NCBI GenBank assembly: GCA_021018995.1
Contig: CM037590.1
Coordinates: 80,260,097-80,324,096 of the forward strand
Source of the DNA: Chloranthus sessilifolius
Lineage: Eukaryota > Streptophyta > Magnoliopsida > Chloranthales > Chloranthaceae
Length of the DNA stretch: 64,000 bases
Direction of reading: 5' to 3'
Every line of letters begins with the position of its first letter. The stretch's first letter is position 1. The notes beneath the pieces were generated by a model. It made no database searches. It saw only the letters and a list, made by a program, of their open reading frames with translations, and had not been told where the DNA came from. The position numbers were made by a program, and so were the translations under genes. Shown here piece by piece: positions 10,459-21,362 of the stretch.

Positions 10459-11976
10459 ATGGACCCGCTTCCCAAGAAAGGCCCAAATTCTCATATGAAG
10501 GCTAGGGCTAGTATACTTCCTTGTTTGGAGCCGAGGCCTAGTTTTTTGCAGAAATGGTATGATAGCTTGGCCGAGGGTGAGCTCGCTGTTCTGGATCGCC
10601 TCGGGTTATCCCGCCTTTCCTCCCTCCTTGCTATTCCTCTGTTGCCCAATCTCTTGCAAGCGACTTTGGCGTCGTGGGACCATAGGGCTCACGTCTTCAG
10701 ATTTGGGTCTAGGGAGCTTACACCAACCTTGGAAGAGCTAGCCTCTATTACTGGCTTGAGGATGCATTGGGGACTTGCAAAAGTAGTGCCCAAACCAGGG
10801 TATGCCAAGGCGGTCCACGCGGTTCTCGATTTGAAAAAGGGTGGGTATGAGAAGGGCTTCGTCGGGGGGCCCACCAGGTGCTCGGTAAAATTCCTGAGAG
10901 AACTTTTCAGCGACTCAAGTCTCCGAAAGTTGCCTATCCAAGATCCTTTCAATGTAAAGGCCTTTGCCCTTTATTTGCTATCGAAAGTTCTCTTCTTTAC
11001 TAGGGGCAAGACATTTTCCCTCGGGTTATGCCATGCCTTGACTGAATTGGAGGGAGGTCATTCACTGGTGCATCTAGTCCTGGCTGAGATGTATCGGGGC
11101 CTGGATGCCTCGGCCTTGGGCTGGGTCGGGATCCTTAGAGGGAGTCCACTCCTTATTCAGATTTGGCTAGGAGAGCATTTGGCTATCATGGGGCCCGTGC
11201 CGAGATTTTTCTTGGTAAGAGGGGATGTGACTCGGGGCTTTCTTACCCGGTGCTTGAGACTGGCCCATGGGAGCATCGAGGAACTGAGGCAATGGCTATC
11301 TGACGCGGGGTTGATCTGGCAACTTCCCTGGATGGACAACACCTTTTCGATTGTCCGCTCTCGGGATTGTGAGGGTATCACGCTTTTGGGGTTGACTGGT
11401 AGTACCTACTATTTTCCATCTCGAGTGCTCCGTCAATTCGGATATACCCAACACATGTCGTGCACTGTGAGGCCACCCTTGTGCTCTCTGATATTCTCTT
11501 GGGGTTCTCTCAGTGACCTAGACCGCATAGTAGCCCTCTAGGAGACCCGCCAATTGGCACACATGTGCAGCTTAGTTCAGGGAGGCATTCTCTCTTCTGA
11601 TTATGAGGTTTGGCTGACATCTGAGGGCTTACCTGTCCCTAACCCAGTTTCGATAGATGCGATAAAGACGGGACTCTGGCCATACAAGGAAACAATGCTC
11701 TGGACTAGGATTGAGTCTCTTTCTGTGGAGAAGCTAGCTTTGACTGAGGCTTTGGGGAAGGAAAGGGCCAGAGCTAAGATGGCGGAGGTGAGAGTTGCTA
11801 CGGCCGAGAGTGAGGTTCTTTGGTTGACTGGGCTTTTGACCGAGTCTCACAGTGCACCTAACGCTTCGCGGAGGCGGCAGAAGAGTCTTCATGGTAGGTG
11901 GTTGTCTGATCGAAATGCCCGTGAGGACTCTCTTCTTACAGAGATCAGTGCTTTGAAGTGTGGTCCCTGTCCCTGA
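10459..11976 (+). pseudogene. Accessory gene 2: PMD-like (DUF7745-type) protein
   Basis: This is a single-exon frame with one amber stop at 11539-11541; the same frame continues to 11976. The start MDPLPKKGPN was chosen over an ATG at 10423 because it follows the leader and begins the conserved part. Recognisable features are a PMD-like FGSRELTPTLEELASITGLR segment (about residues 77-100) and GGHSLVHLVLAEMYRGLDA. After the stop there is a predicted coiled coil (KLALTEALGKERARAKMAEV) at about 11733-11800. I recognise the type of domain that accompanies plant gypsy elements, but its biochemical role is not known. It could be a divergent PMD protein. The lack of introns distinguishes it from accessory gene 1. 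Confidence 0.7.
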
Positions 11977-12249
11977 CCTGTTCCTATACATGCCATAGAA
12001 TATATACACAGAGGGGGGGACTGATGCCCCTTAACAGAGATCTCTTTCCTTTTTTTTTAGGTTATTTCTTCTTTTTTATTTGTGTTGTTTTTTTTTTTAT
12101 ATATACTTGTAAAGAAGGCAGAAGATAGAAAGTGTGTCATGTTGTTATCTTTTTGGGACGTGACACTTCATACATGATGCTTGTAAGAAAAGAAATGAAA
12201 TCTGCTATATATACATATATATTTTTTTTGGTGTTCGAATTTTCTTCCA

Positions 12250-12565
12250 TACGTCTTGCAACGTAAGGGTTTTTATGAAAAAGGAAAATCTATTATCTTT
12301 TTTTGAAATTTTTCTCCTACGCAGTGTGAGGCTTTTTATGGAAAAGAAAAATCTATTATCTTTTTTAAAATTTTCTCCTACACAGTGTGAGGCTTTTTAT
12401 GGAAAAGGAAAATTTATTATCTTTTTTGAAATTTTCTCTTACACAGTGTGAGGCTTTTTATGGAAAAGAAAAATCTATTATCTTTTTTTAAATTTTCTCC
12501 TACACAGTGTGAGGCTTTTTATGGAAAAGGAAAATCTATTATCTTTTTTAAAATTTTCTCCTTTT
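12250..12565. repeat. Tandem repeat, about 61-bp unit, five copies
   Basis: Units contain GTGTGAGGCTTTTTATGG, AAAAGGAAAATCTATTATC and TTTTCTCCTACACA. They begin near 12260, 12322, 12383, 12444 and 12505. Copies are nearly identical apart from T-run length and single changes. Confidence 0.9.
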
Positions 12566-13481
12566 CTCCTCCTTTTTATGATGTCGGTATTTACGAGGCC
12601 AACTGGTGGGTCCTTTTTTGAGCATGGTCGAACCCTGTTTATGAGTCTTCAATTTTTCTTTTTAAAGATGGATAGGTCAGCTTCCCCGAGATTGATTGGT
12701 CTTCTACCTTTACTTTTGGTCATGTCTCAGACGACGTGGTAGAGACGACATACTTGATCGTGATCCAATCCAATTTTTGACATGAGCGGCCCAGCAAAGG
12801 GGAGAAGAGGCTCAAGGGGTCTAGGCTAAAATAGGCGGGCCAGAACAGATCCTCTCCTAATCTCTCTTTTCTTGACATTTTTGCTCACAGTGCCCAAGAC
12901 GAGTTTTCGCCATGCCTGTCATCCCTGTTTTTACCCGTAGCGCCCTTTCGGGTTTTCACCACGTCCATGGGTTCGCTCTCTTACCCCGGTGTCTTTTGAG
13001 TTTTCACAGTCTTTGAACTCAAATTAATTAATAATTTTTATCTTTTTCTTCTTTTTTTTTTTTTAAGAACCAGAAAGCCACGACATGGACATTGATTCCG
13101 TCATAACCGGCTGGATGGGGTTCTGGTGTCGTCTCACGACTCGGCTCATGTTGACTTAACAGATAATATGACTACTTGCGAACCTACAAAGAGGGCTTCC
13201 TTTAGGGTGTAGCTTGGCCATGGGTAGGGTTAGGATTTGAAGGTATGCTGGGTTAAAAGGGTTTCCTTAATACGGCTTCAGTTTTCTCATCATACTTTCT
13301 TCCTTGGGGGCATTTACTATACATGCCCCGTGATTCTTCTACACACACTTTTTTTTTGTTATTCTTTTTCCTCCATTTAAGACAATCTCTTTTTGAAGTT
13401 TTGCTTTTTCGATTTTTTTTGGATTTGATAGTAACTCTATACTCATGTATCTTTCCTCTCTCTTTTTTGGTATATGCACAC

Positions 13482-13533
<52 letters not shown>
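13482..13533. repeat. TA microsatellite
   Basis: About 52 bp of alternating TA with a single ACA interruption. Confidence 0.95.
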
Positions 13534-13674
13534 TGTTTTGGGGGAATAGGTTTATTGAAAGAAAGGCCCAGGCTACTGTGCTTAGAACGATGGCCTCTTT
13601 TGGGTGGTTCTTAAGCAGTCACGTATCTGTTTCATCAATACTTACCTTATCGCGATAGACTATGAATAGAACCG

Positions 13675-14790
13675 TCAGACGTATCCAGTGTTGATGGGCT
13701 CAGGAAGATGATCTCCGTCCATGGTGGCGAGTTGGATGGCGTATCCCGGCAACACTTCTCGAATGACGTATGGTCCTTCCCAGTTCAGCTTGAACTTTCC
13801 TCTTGGATCGGCATGGAGGGATGGGATGATCTTCTTCAGCATAGTGTCTCCTACCTTTAGATCTCGACCGCGGACACGTTTATTGTAAGCGCGTGCGATT
13901 CTCCCCTGGTAAACTTGAGTGTGACACAAGGTTAGGAGTCTCTTCTCGTCCAATAAGTTTAATTGTTCAAAGCGGGATCTCTCTTTTTCTGCATTAGGTA
14001 AGCCTGATTCCATGAGGATTCGAAGCGAGGGCACTTCAACCTCTACCGGGAGGACGGCCTCAGTTCCATACACAAGGGAGAACAGGGTTGCCCCTGTAGC
14101 AGTACGGATAGACGTTTTATAGGCCTAAAGCGCGAAGGGTAACTACTCGCTCTAATCTTTGTAAGTGACTACCATCTTCTCCAGAATGCGGACTAGAGAT
14201 TTGTTGGCTGCCTCTACAGCTCCGTTCGTCTGAGGCCTATATGGCAATGATCGATGATGCTTGATCTGGAATTGAACCCACAAGGCCTGGATGCGCCTAT
14301 TAGCGAAATTAGTGCCATTATCAGTAATGATATCCTTGGGCACGCCAAATTCGTAAATGATGTTGTTCTTGATGAACTTCTCAATGTGACTGGCCGTGAT
14401 GTTGGCATATGACGCTTCTTCCACCCACTTGGTGAAGTATTCAATGGCGACGAGGATGAACCGATGTCCGTTTGATGCTTTCAGATTAATCATTCCGACA
14501 ACGTCAAGGCCCCAGGTAGCTAATGGCCAAGGAGTGGTCATGCAGTGAAGATCAATGGCAGGAGCATGTATTAGACTGGAGTGTTCTTGACACTTGTAGC
14601 ATTTTTGAACATGTTTGCAACAATCCGATTCCATGGTGGTCCATAAGTATCCCTGCCGTAGGATTTTCTTAGCGAGTATGTGACCGCTGATGTGGGCTCC
14701 GCATACTCCCTCATGGATTTCTTTCATAATATTGACCGCTTCACTTTTAGTGAGGCACCTGAGTAAGATGTTATTGTATGATCGCTTGTA
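13675..14790 (-). pseudogene. TAT integrase
   Basis: Integrase joins the element cDNA to target DNA. The N-terminal zinc domain (HEGVCGAHISGH ... CYKCQ) and all three catalytic acidic residues are visible: WGLDVVG, ITDNGTNF and QTNGAVEAANK. The block 14152-14727 is one open frame. Two or three stops lie between 14073 and 14152, after which MYGTEAVLPVEVEVPS and the C-terminal GDTMLKKI...KFKLNWEGPYVI block continue to 13675. It is the last gene of gag-pol. No chromodomain follows, as expected for TAT. Confidence 0.9.
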
Positions 14791-14838
14791 GAGGCATTCC
14801 CCGCAAATGACGTAACCTACCGCTAAAAGTTGAATGGT

Positions 14839-15400
14839 TCATCGGTCTGTCTTGGGTGTACCCTCTGGGAAAGTTAGGGTCTCGAGAAAATTCTTGATAT
14901 CTGAGAACCAAGGTGGCTCATCATCAGGCTTTGTTGGTTCCTCAATCTGGAGGAAGAAGGCGGGCTCATTCCTCTGCTCGATCATGATCGGCTTCATTTC
15001 AACACCATAGGGGATTTCAATCATTGATGTCAAAGTTGCTAATGCATCGGCAAAGCGATTCCTTATCCGGAGGACATATGAGAAAGTCACATCTCAAAAG
15101 CAAGCTATCAGATCCTCGAGGTGTTCATGATAGGGGATCAATTTCTCATCTTTTGTCTTTCAGTCACCATTCGTCTGGCATATGATTAACTGTGAATCGC
15201 CAAATACTCGAAGGTGAGTTACATTCAGATCGAGAGCTGCCTGTAGACCAGTGGCGCAAGCTTTGTACTCAGCCATATTATTAGTGCAGGGGAAGTTGAG
15301 TTTCATAGAGACCGGTACATGGGATCCTTTTGGTGAAATTAGGATGGCGCCAACTCCTTAGCCCTCGACATGCGATGCCCCATCAAAGTTCATTACCCAG
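14839..15400 (-). pseudogene. Second RNase H (archaeal-type, aRH) of the TAT element
   Basis: Dual RNase H is a hallmark of the TAT lineage. The start is VMNFDGASHVEG (catalytic Asp near 15380). It continues past a stop at about 15358 with NNMAEYKACATGL (Glu) and RVFGDSQLIICQ (Asp). This domain keeps its acidic residues, whereas the first RNase H does not. The ORF 14839-15090 covers its C-terminal side (SYVLRIRNRFADALATLTSM). Two stops interrupt it. Confidence 0.8.
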
Positions 15401-15975
15401 GATTCCTCCGTTTCCTCCGTATCCTCCTCTGTCATGAACAGGATGTCCTCATTGGGGAATTCAGTCTTTAAAGGCTCGTAGTCAGGCAGAGGGTTCTCAG
15501 CAAGATGATCAGCGAGCACCTGCCCCTTGATCGATTTTTGAGTGACGTACATGATGTCGAATTCAGATAATAAAAGTTTCCATCGTGCAGTTCGACCAGT
15601 GAGAGCAGGTTTCTCAAATAGGTATTTCAACGGATCCATCCGCACTAGAAGTAGAACGGCTTGGGATAACAGGTAGTGTCGAAGTCTTTGAGTAGCCCAC
15701 ACGAGCACTAGGCATGCCTTCTCCAGATGAGAATAGCACGTCTCATAATCAGTGAACTTCTTACTCAGGTAGTAGATGGCCTGCTCTCTTCTTCCTGTCT
15801 CATCATGCTGTCCTAGCACACAACTCATGGAAAACTCTGTCGTTGATAGGTACATTATCAGAGGTCTACCAGGTACAGGTGGTACCAATACTGGAGGATT
15901 TAGGAGGTAACCCTTGATCTTGTCAAATGCAGCTTGACAATCATCATTCCACTCAACTGTGAATCCTTTCTTAGT
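15400..15975 (-). pseudogene. First RNase H (degenerate gypsy-type) of the TAT element
   Basis: This reads GFTVEWNDDCQAAFDKIKGY, then PGRPLIMYLSTTEFSMSCVLGQ where active gypsy RNase H has an Asp, then KFTDYETCYSHLEKACLVLVWA and the connection QVLADHLAENPLPDYE. Loss of the catalytic Asp is typical of the first RNase H in dual-domain TAT elements. It is in a different frame from RT (shift near 15975). Confidence 0.8.
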
Positions 15976-17071
15976 AGTTTGAAGATCGGTGCACATATCG
16001 GAGTTAACTGTGCAATGAACCAACTGATGTACTGGATTCTGCCTAAAAATCCTCTGACCTCCTTCATTGTAGACGGCGGCGACATTTCAGTGACGGCCTT
16101 GATCTTGGTCGGATCGACCTCGATCCCTCTCCTACTGACAATAAAGCCTAATAGTCTTCCTAACATAGCGTCGAATGCGCACTTTTGGGGATTCAATCGC
16201 AACCTGTACTTTCTCAACCTCTCGAACAACTTTTGAAGGTTTACCAAGTGGACATCCCTTTCCGACGATTTAGCAATCATGTCATCGACATACACTTCGA
16301 TCTCTCGGTGCATCATGTCATGGAATAGGGCCATCATTTCTCTCTCGTATGTTGCCCCAGCATTCTTGAGCCTGAATGGCATCACTTTGTAGCAGAAGGT
16401 ACCCTAGGGAGTGATGAACGCAGTCTTTTCTCGGTCAGCCTCTGCCATCTTAATCTGATTGTAGCCCGAGAATCTGTCCATGAATGAGAGCATTTCGTGC
16501 TTAGCAGTGTTATCGACCAAGATATCGATGTGGGGTAATGGAAAGTCGGCCTTAGGGCTTGTCCTGTTGAGATTTCAGAAATCAATGCACATTCGAACCT
16601 TCCCATCCTTCTTTGGTACGGGGACGATATTGGCCAGCCACTGCGGGTAATTTGATACCATGAGAAACCCTGCATCGTACTGCTTAATGACCTCGTCCTT
16701 CACCTTCAACATCCATTTAGGTCAGAGGCATCTCAACTTCTGTTTAACCGACTTAATATCAGGGTAGAGTGGCAGCTCATGCTCAACCAGATCGGTATCC
16801 AAACCAGGCATGTCTTCATACGACCATGCGAAGACGTCTTGGTATGACCGAAGGAAGTCTATCATACTCTTTCTCTCTACAGGGGACAACGATGTTCCAA
16901 TTTTGGTGATTCTAGGAGCCTCTTTGGTGCCCAAATTGACGTCCTCCGTCTCTTTGATGATCGGGGTCGGGCCATGCTCAAAATCGGCAAATTGTTTGAG
17001 CAGCTCATTGGGGAGCTCATCTATTTGACCTTCCTCGTTCAAACTTATGACTCCTACCTCTTCTTATATTT
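15976..17071 (-). pseudogene. TAT reverse transcriptase
   Basis: RT copies the genomic RNA to cDNA. On the minus strand the frame starts in an acidic leader (LNEEGQIDELPNELLKQF), passes the DVFAWSYEDMPGLD block (about 16830), the WLANIVPVPKKDGKVRMCID fingers (about 16640) and SFMDRFSGYNQIKM, and reaches the YVDD catalytic motif at about 16281-16292. The same frame runs from 17042 to about 15975 with three in-frame stops (16722-16724, and in CIDF*NLN and ITP*GTFCYK). The order RT, RNase H, aRH, integrase is standard. Confidence 0.9.
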
Positions 17072-17362
17072 CTACAGGAAAGGGGTCAGCTTCACGCGGG
17101 ACGAGTATCACGACATCATTTTCAATTTTAATGGGAATTTTAAAGGAAAATATTTTTGAAATTTGTATTTTTTCTATTTTTATGGTTTTTTGCATTTTTT
17201 TGGAAGTTAGCCCCTGGCGAGGTGGATCTCTATATATACAGGGTAGAGTGTCTTAGAGGCTAATCTCGCTCTTTACAGGTTGTTTCTTTTTAGAGAGCAA
17301 GCGCCACATTCACAGTATTTGGCGGCTCCTAGGAGTTAGGGCAAAGATGCCTAGTTACTTAC
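17072..17362 (-). other. Possible intron between protease and RT of the TAT element
   Basis: On the minus strand CAG|GTAAGTAAC at 17362 is a near-perfect donor and CCCCTTTCCTGTAG ends at 17072 after a pyrimidine-rich stretch. The 291-bp interval has stops in all frames checked. Ogre elements have a spliced intron in this place. However, this copy has a stop at 17391-17393, just before the donor, so the splice cannot restore an open frame here unless that stop is a late mutation. Confidence 0.45.
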
Positions 17363-17390
17363 CTGCAAGGCTTGACCTTTACCCCTTTGG

Positions 17391-18860
17391 TTAGAAATGG
17401 CATCGGTAGGCTCTTGCAGTTTCCTCCCTCAGTGTGTTTACGAAGGGATCCTCTGGGACCCTGTCCTCTATGGTTAGGATGGGCCCAAAGTGGCTGGTGT
17501 TAGAGGGATGGGTGGACCGGGGGATATCCTCCTCAAATAAGGAGAGGGTGGCTAAGTCCACCTTAAGGTATGGGGAGGTGATGCAAGGGTTGGTAGGATG
17601 GGCGAAAACAGGCTTATGTGGGGTTACCCTTGTCTCCCCATTCAGATTAATCTTTACCACCCCGGCGCTCACAAAGGTTTGACGGATGTGGGGTTGGGCA
17701 GGATTTTCTTCTTCCAGGTTGATTCCTCTGGCCCTGGCGATTGCTGCGGCTCTTATCCTTTCTTTAGCCTCTCTGATTTCTTCTTCGACGGGCCTATAGC
17801 CCAGGCCAAATTTGGTTTGCTGCCCCTTAGCCCTGACGGGGTCTCTTCTTCCTTGAAGGCACAAGCCCAGCCCTTTCCCTTTTTTATGGCCCCATTTGTG
17901 GAGCATGAATATAGCTGCATCCATCCCTACCCCAATTTTGGCAGGGGTTTTTTCAGGTGACTCGAGGGTAACGGCTGAAAAGTCATACTCAAATCGATGG
18001 AGATCGGTGTCATCTGTTGTATGCGGCATGTTAAGCACTTTCGGATTCTCAATATGCAGAGCGCTCCGCTCCCTGTCTTCTCTGCTCTTACCTACGATGG
18101 TGATGATTCTTTCGCCTGAGATGAATCAGAGTTTTTGGTGTAGAGTTGATAGTATTGCCCCGATCTCGTGTAGCCACGGCCGACCTAATAGTAGATTAAA
18201 AGTAGACTTGATGTCCATCACCTGAAAGGGGACGGTGAAGGTTTGCGGCCCGATGATCAGGTCGAGGTCTCCTTCTCCTATAATTTCTCTCCTGGTGTTG
18301 TCGAATCCCTTGGTGCTTGTTATGGATGGTCGGAAGGTGTTGGGGTTCGCACCGATTTTGATTGTCGTCCTTAGAGGGCATACGTTTAGTGTTGACCCGT
18401 TGTCTATTAAAACTAATGGCACCACCAGGTTTCCTGTTTCCACTATTATATTCAGGGGCTTAGAGTGGTTGTTCCCCTCAAGCGGCAGGTCTGTATCAGT
18501 GAATGAGATGGCATTTGGGGTCAATACTTGCCCAATTATTTCTCCAACCTCATCTGGGGTTACGTGGGTGGAAACATGTGCGTCTTTGAGTGCTCCCATT
18601 AAGGCTTGAAAGTGGAGCGGGGACGTGATTAACAAATCCCACACAGTAACATGTGCGGGTATTCTCTTGAGCTGTGTCTCCAACACATGCTCTCTGGCCA
18701 TTTTCTCAAAGGGGTTCCCTGCGGCCTGCTCTTTCTTCTTCTCTTCTCCTCTGACGGCCCCCGATGCTTCTGGTTGTATGGAAATCCTACCATACTGGAT
18801 AATGAATTCAACAGTCTCCTCTCAGTTGCAACCAGCATTCATGTCCGTCTGTTCATAGCT
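17391..18860 (-). pseudogene. TAT aspartic protease with G-patch
   Basis: The protease active site reads VLIDNGSTLNVCPL (about 18390-18350) and the second conserved block is LLLGRPWLHEIGAI. Upstream lies ARGAVRG-like linker sequence and a conserved PAHVTVWDLLITSPLHF block. After the protease the frame 18038-17391 has a G-patch-like segment (KGKGLGLCLQGRRDPVRAKG, then GLGYRPVEEEI), known from TAT elements. One stop or frame change separates the two ORFs near 18040-18126. Confidence 0.85.
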
Positions 18861-19070
18861 TAACGGCACTTGATGTGGGTCATAGGCAGGTTTTGGGATG
18901 AGGAAGGGAGTGCATGGTGATTCTGGGGAGGATTGGGCTGGGTATGTCAGATTCTAGAGTCCGACCAGGTTGACTCGAATAGGGGGCGGAATGGTAGTGG
19001 CGGGAATTAGCGGGGTTGAACTGGCGGGTGCGGAGGGGGCTTGTACCGGTATTACTTGGGCGTGGTAAGA

Positions 19071-19958
19071 CTAGTGGTGATTGGGGGCGGGTGATAAGGA
19101 TAGTGGGTGAGGGGTTGTTTGTTTGGGTGAGCGTGGAGTTAGATTGGGGGTAAAATAGCGAGGAGATGGTGGGAGTATGACTGGGATAGAGGGGTCTGAG
19201 GGCGATGGGATCGGTTGTTGGGGGATGTGATTAAGAGCTGGCGGGATGGGGTGCGAGACAGGGCAATTGGGGATGAGTGATATGTTGCATGGGATGGGGT
19301 GACTGGGAGATGTCGAAGGTGTGGGTGAAGCGGGGTGATAAGGATACGATAGGGTAGCGGTTGGAGCAGGGGGGTACGGATATGAAGGGTTTGTATATGG
19401 GGTGGCATGGTGGGGCGATGATGGGTTTGGGGATGAAACGGGATATATTAGGGATGATGGAGTTGTGCATGGAATGGGGTGATTTGGGGATGGTGGAGTT
19501 GTGTATTGGGCAAGATGATTTGGGGATGGCAGGGTAGTATACTGGGTGGTGGGATTCAGTGGTGTGTACGGGATGGAATAATTTGGAGATGGCGGAGTGG
19601 TGTATTGGGTGGAGAGATTTGGGGATGTGTATGGGATAGGGTAGTATGGGGATGGTGGGGTTATGTATGGCGTGGGGGGATTTGGGTGTGACGGAGGGGC
19701 ATATGGGGTGGCTGATGGTGGGAGAGTGTAGGGGATGGGGTGATTGGGAGGTGGGGTGTACTGTGGGGTAAATTGGGAGTGGGGCGGATATGTGTATGAT
19801 TGCGGTGGGGCTGTGCCTGTTTGGATTTGGTAGGCGGGAGCGAGAGTGGAAAAATACTGCCCTAAATCTAAGGGCTCCTCTTGGTATGCCGGGGTGGGGA
19901 AGTAATCGGCTAAGTACAATGGCTCGATCACCCCCACAAATGGTTCGTCCTTATTCAT
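19071..19958 (-). pseudogene. Proline-rich linker of TAT gag-pol
   Basis: This is a 295-residue open frame made of Pro/Tyr/Thr/Ser repeats (PPSPNHPIPYTTP-like, about 19 residues per unit) from 19270 to 19760. It is a linker between the gag zinc motif and the protease and probably disordered. The repeats are visible at DNA level as imperfect units of about 57-60 bp, so slippage or unequal exchange has expanded it. The start MNKDEPFVGVIEPLYL is likely internal to the polyprotein. Confidence 0.7.
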
Positions 19959-20025
19959 CTTGGGAAATGAGAACTCCTCTTGATTACTGATGTAATCTGA
20001 GGGTCAAACTCTTCTTCTTCCTCTT

Positions 20026-20361
20026 CTACCCAGTGGATGTGGGCCTGGGGCCTCTTGGGTGCGGTGGTAGAGGGGCTTGATGGATGTTCTGGTTCTGCCC
20101 TTGAGGAGGCGGTGGGGGAACATTTTTTTCTGCTTCTATTAAATATTGGACCATGTGCTTTAATGGGAAGTACCGGTTCGTAGGGTGACCCAGTCCCTGG
20201 TGGAAGTTACAATGCAAGTTCGGGTCATAGTTTCTCGGGATTGTATTGGGTGGTGGGCGAGACTGGAGTAAATTGACCAGATCATTTTGTAGCAACACTG
20301 GCAATAAGACACTTAAAGATTGCCCTAACGGCGTGAACACCAGTTCGAATCGTGCTCTCAT
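20026..20361 (-). pseudogene. TAT gag C-terminal zinc motif
   Basis: The conserved block NYDPNLHCNFHQGLGHPTNR is followed by YFPLKHMVQYLIEAE. TAT gags have a CxxH..H..C motif here; the last cysteine is Tyr in this copy, so zinc binding is probably lost. It lies downstream of the gag core in a different frame. Confidence 0.75.
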
Positions 20362-20499
20362 CTGTTCTTGGCTAAATGGAGCTCTCGGTCCGTTGTTTGG
20401 CCTTGGTGCTTGCTCAAAAGCGAAGGGGATGGTTAACGCTGTATGAGGGGGGCATTGGTATTGGCACAGGGTTAAAGCGATGTTAGTACCTCATCCTGA

Positions 20500-21362
20500 T
20501 TTTCTTTCAATTCTTGGTTCGACAGCCTTCAAACCCTGATGGCCCCGTTGGCCATGCTCTTTCCCAACCTGCCCTCTCTAACGGCGTCTTCGCAACAGTT
20601 GGCATTTAAGACCAAATCAGCAAAACTGGATTGTTGCTGATATACCAAAAATTCCGTGATGACTGGGAGAGGTCCCTTGGTTATCAATTCAATCTTCTCA
20701 TCATCAGGAATCCAGTGGGTCACCTGGACAGCCAATGCCCTCCACCTTCCTAAGTAGGCACTGGAAGTTTCATCATGTCTTTGCTTCAAACGGGCCAGAT
20801 CCGACTTCCTTGGCTCTATGTCCATGTTATAGACATACTGTTCTTTGAATAAGTGTGTCAGATCTTTCCAAGTTTTTATCATGGATGGTTCTAGGGATGT
20901 GAACCATCTCAGTGTTGGGCCTATTAGACTCTTTTGGAACACTTTGATGAGGAGTCATTCATCTCCGCCGTACTGGCACATATCCCCACAGTAAGATTTT
21001 AAGTAGGCGATGAGGTTGTTAGTGCCATTATATTTATCAAACGATGACATCTTAAATTTCTGTGGCAGGGGGACATTCTAGAATAGACAAAGTCTGAAAA
21101 ATCTATCGAATGCAGTTCTACCCCTCCCATCTTCATCTCAGATTCTATACATCCTGTCTATCATTCTTCGCTCTGATTCTTTTGAGGTCAGAGTTGCCTC
21201 CCCGATTTTGTTCACACAGGTGTGACGATGGTGGGCCCAGGGGCCAGCTCCTCCACTATTGTGGATCTCATCCTCCTCATACTGTTGATCATTGTACTGG
21301 TGAGGGGTGAGGTCCGCTGTTTGGACTTGGGGGTGATGGGTTGGATGACCTGGTGGGGCCAC
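20500..21362 (-). pseudogene. TAT gag core
   Basis: The retrotransposon gag domain is clear in 20942-20529: GPTLRWFTSLEPSMIKTWKD, LTHLFKEQYVYN, then DLARLKQRHDETSSAYLGRW. Upstream sequence (21362-20943) carries several stops. Capsid function is inferred from family membership. Confidence 0.85.

Larger units (their letters stand above)
11977..13674. other. Non-coding region between accessory gene 2 and integrase
   Basis: This is where convergent transcripts of the accessory gene and gag-pol would end. It holds a 61-bp tandem array (12250-12565), T runs at 12044-12100 and 13050-13065, and a TA microsatellite (13482-13533). I see no supported gene. Confidence 0.65.

Noticed and set aside
13323-13658. 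ORF with Tyr-Ile repeats
   Set aside because: Spans the TA microsatellite; low complexity.
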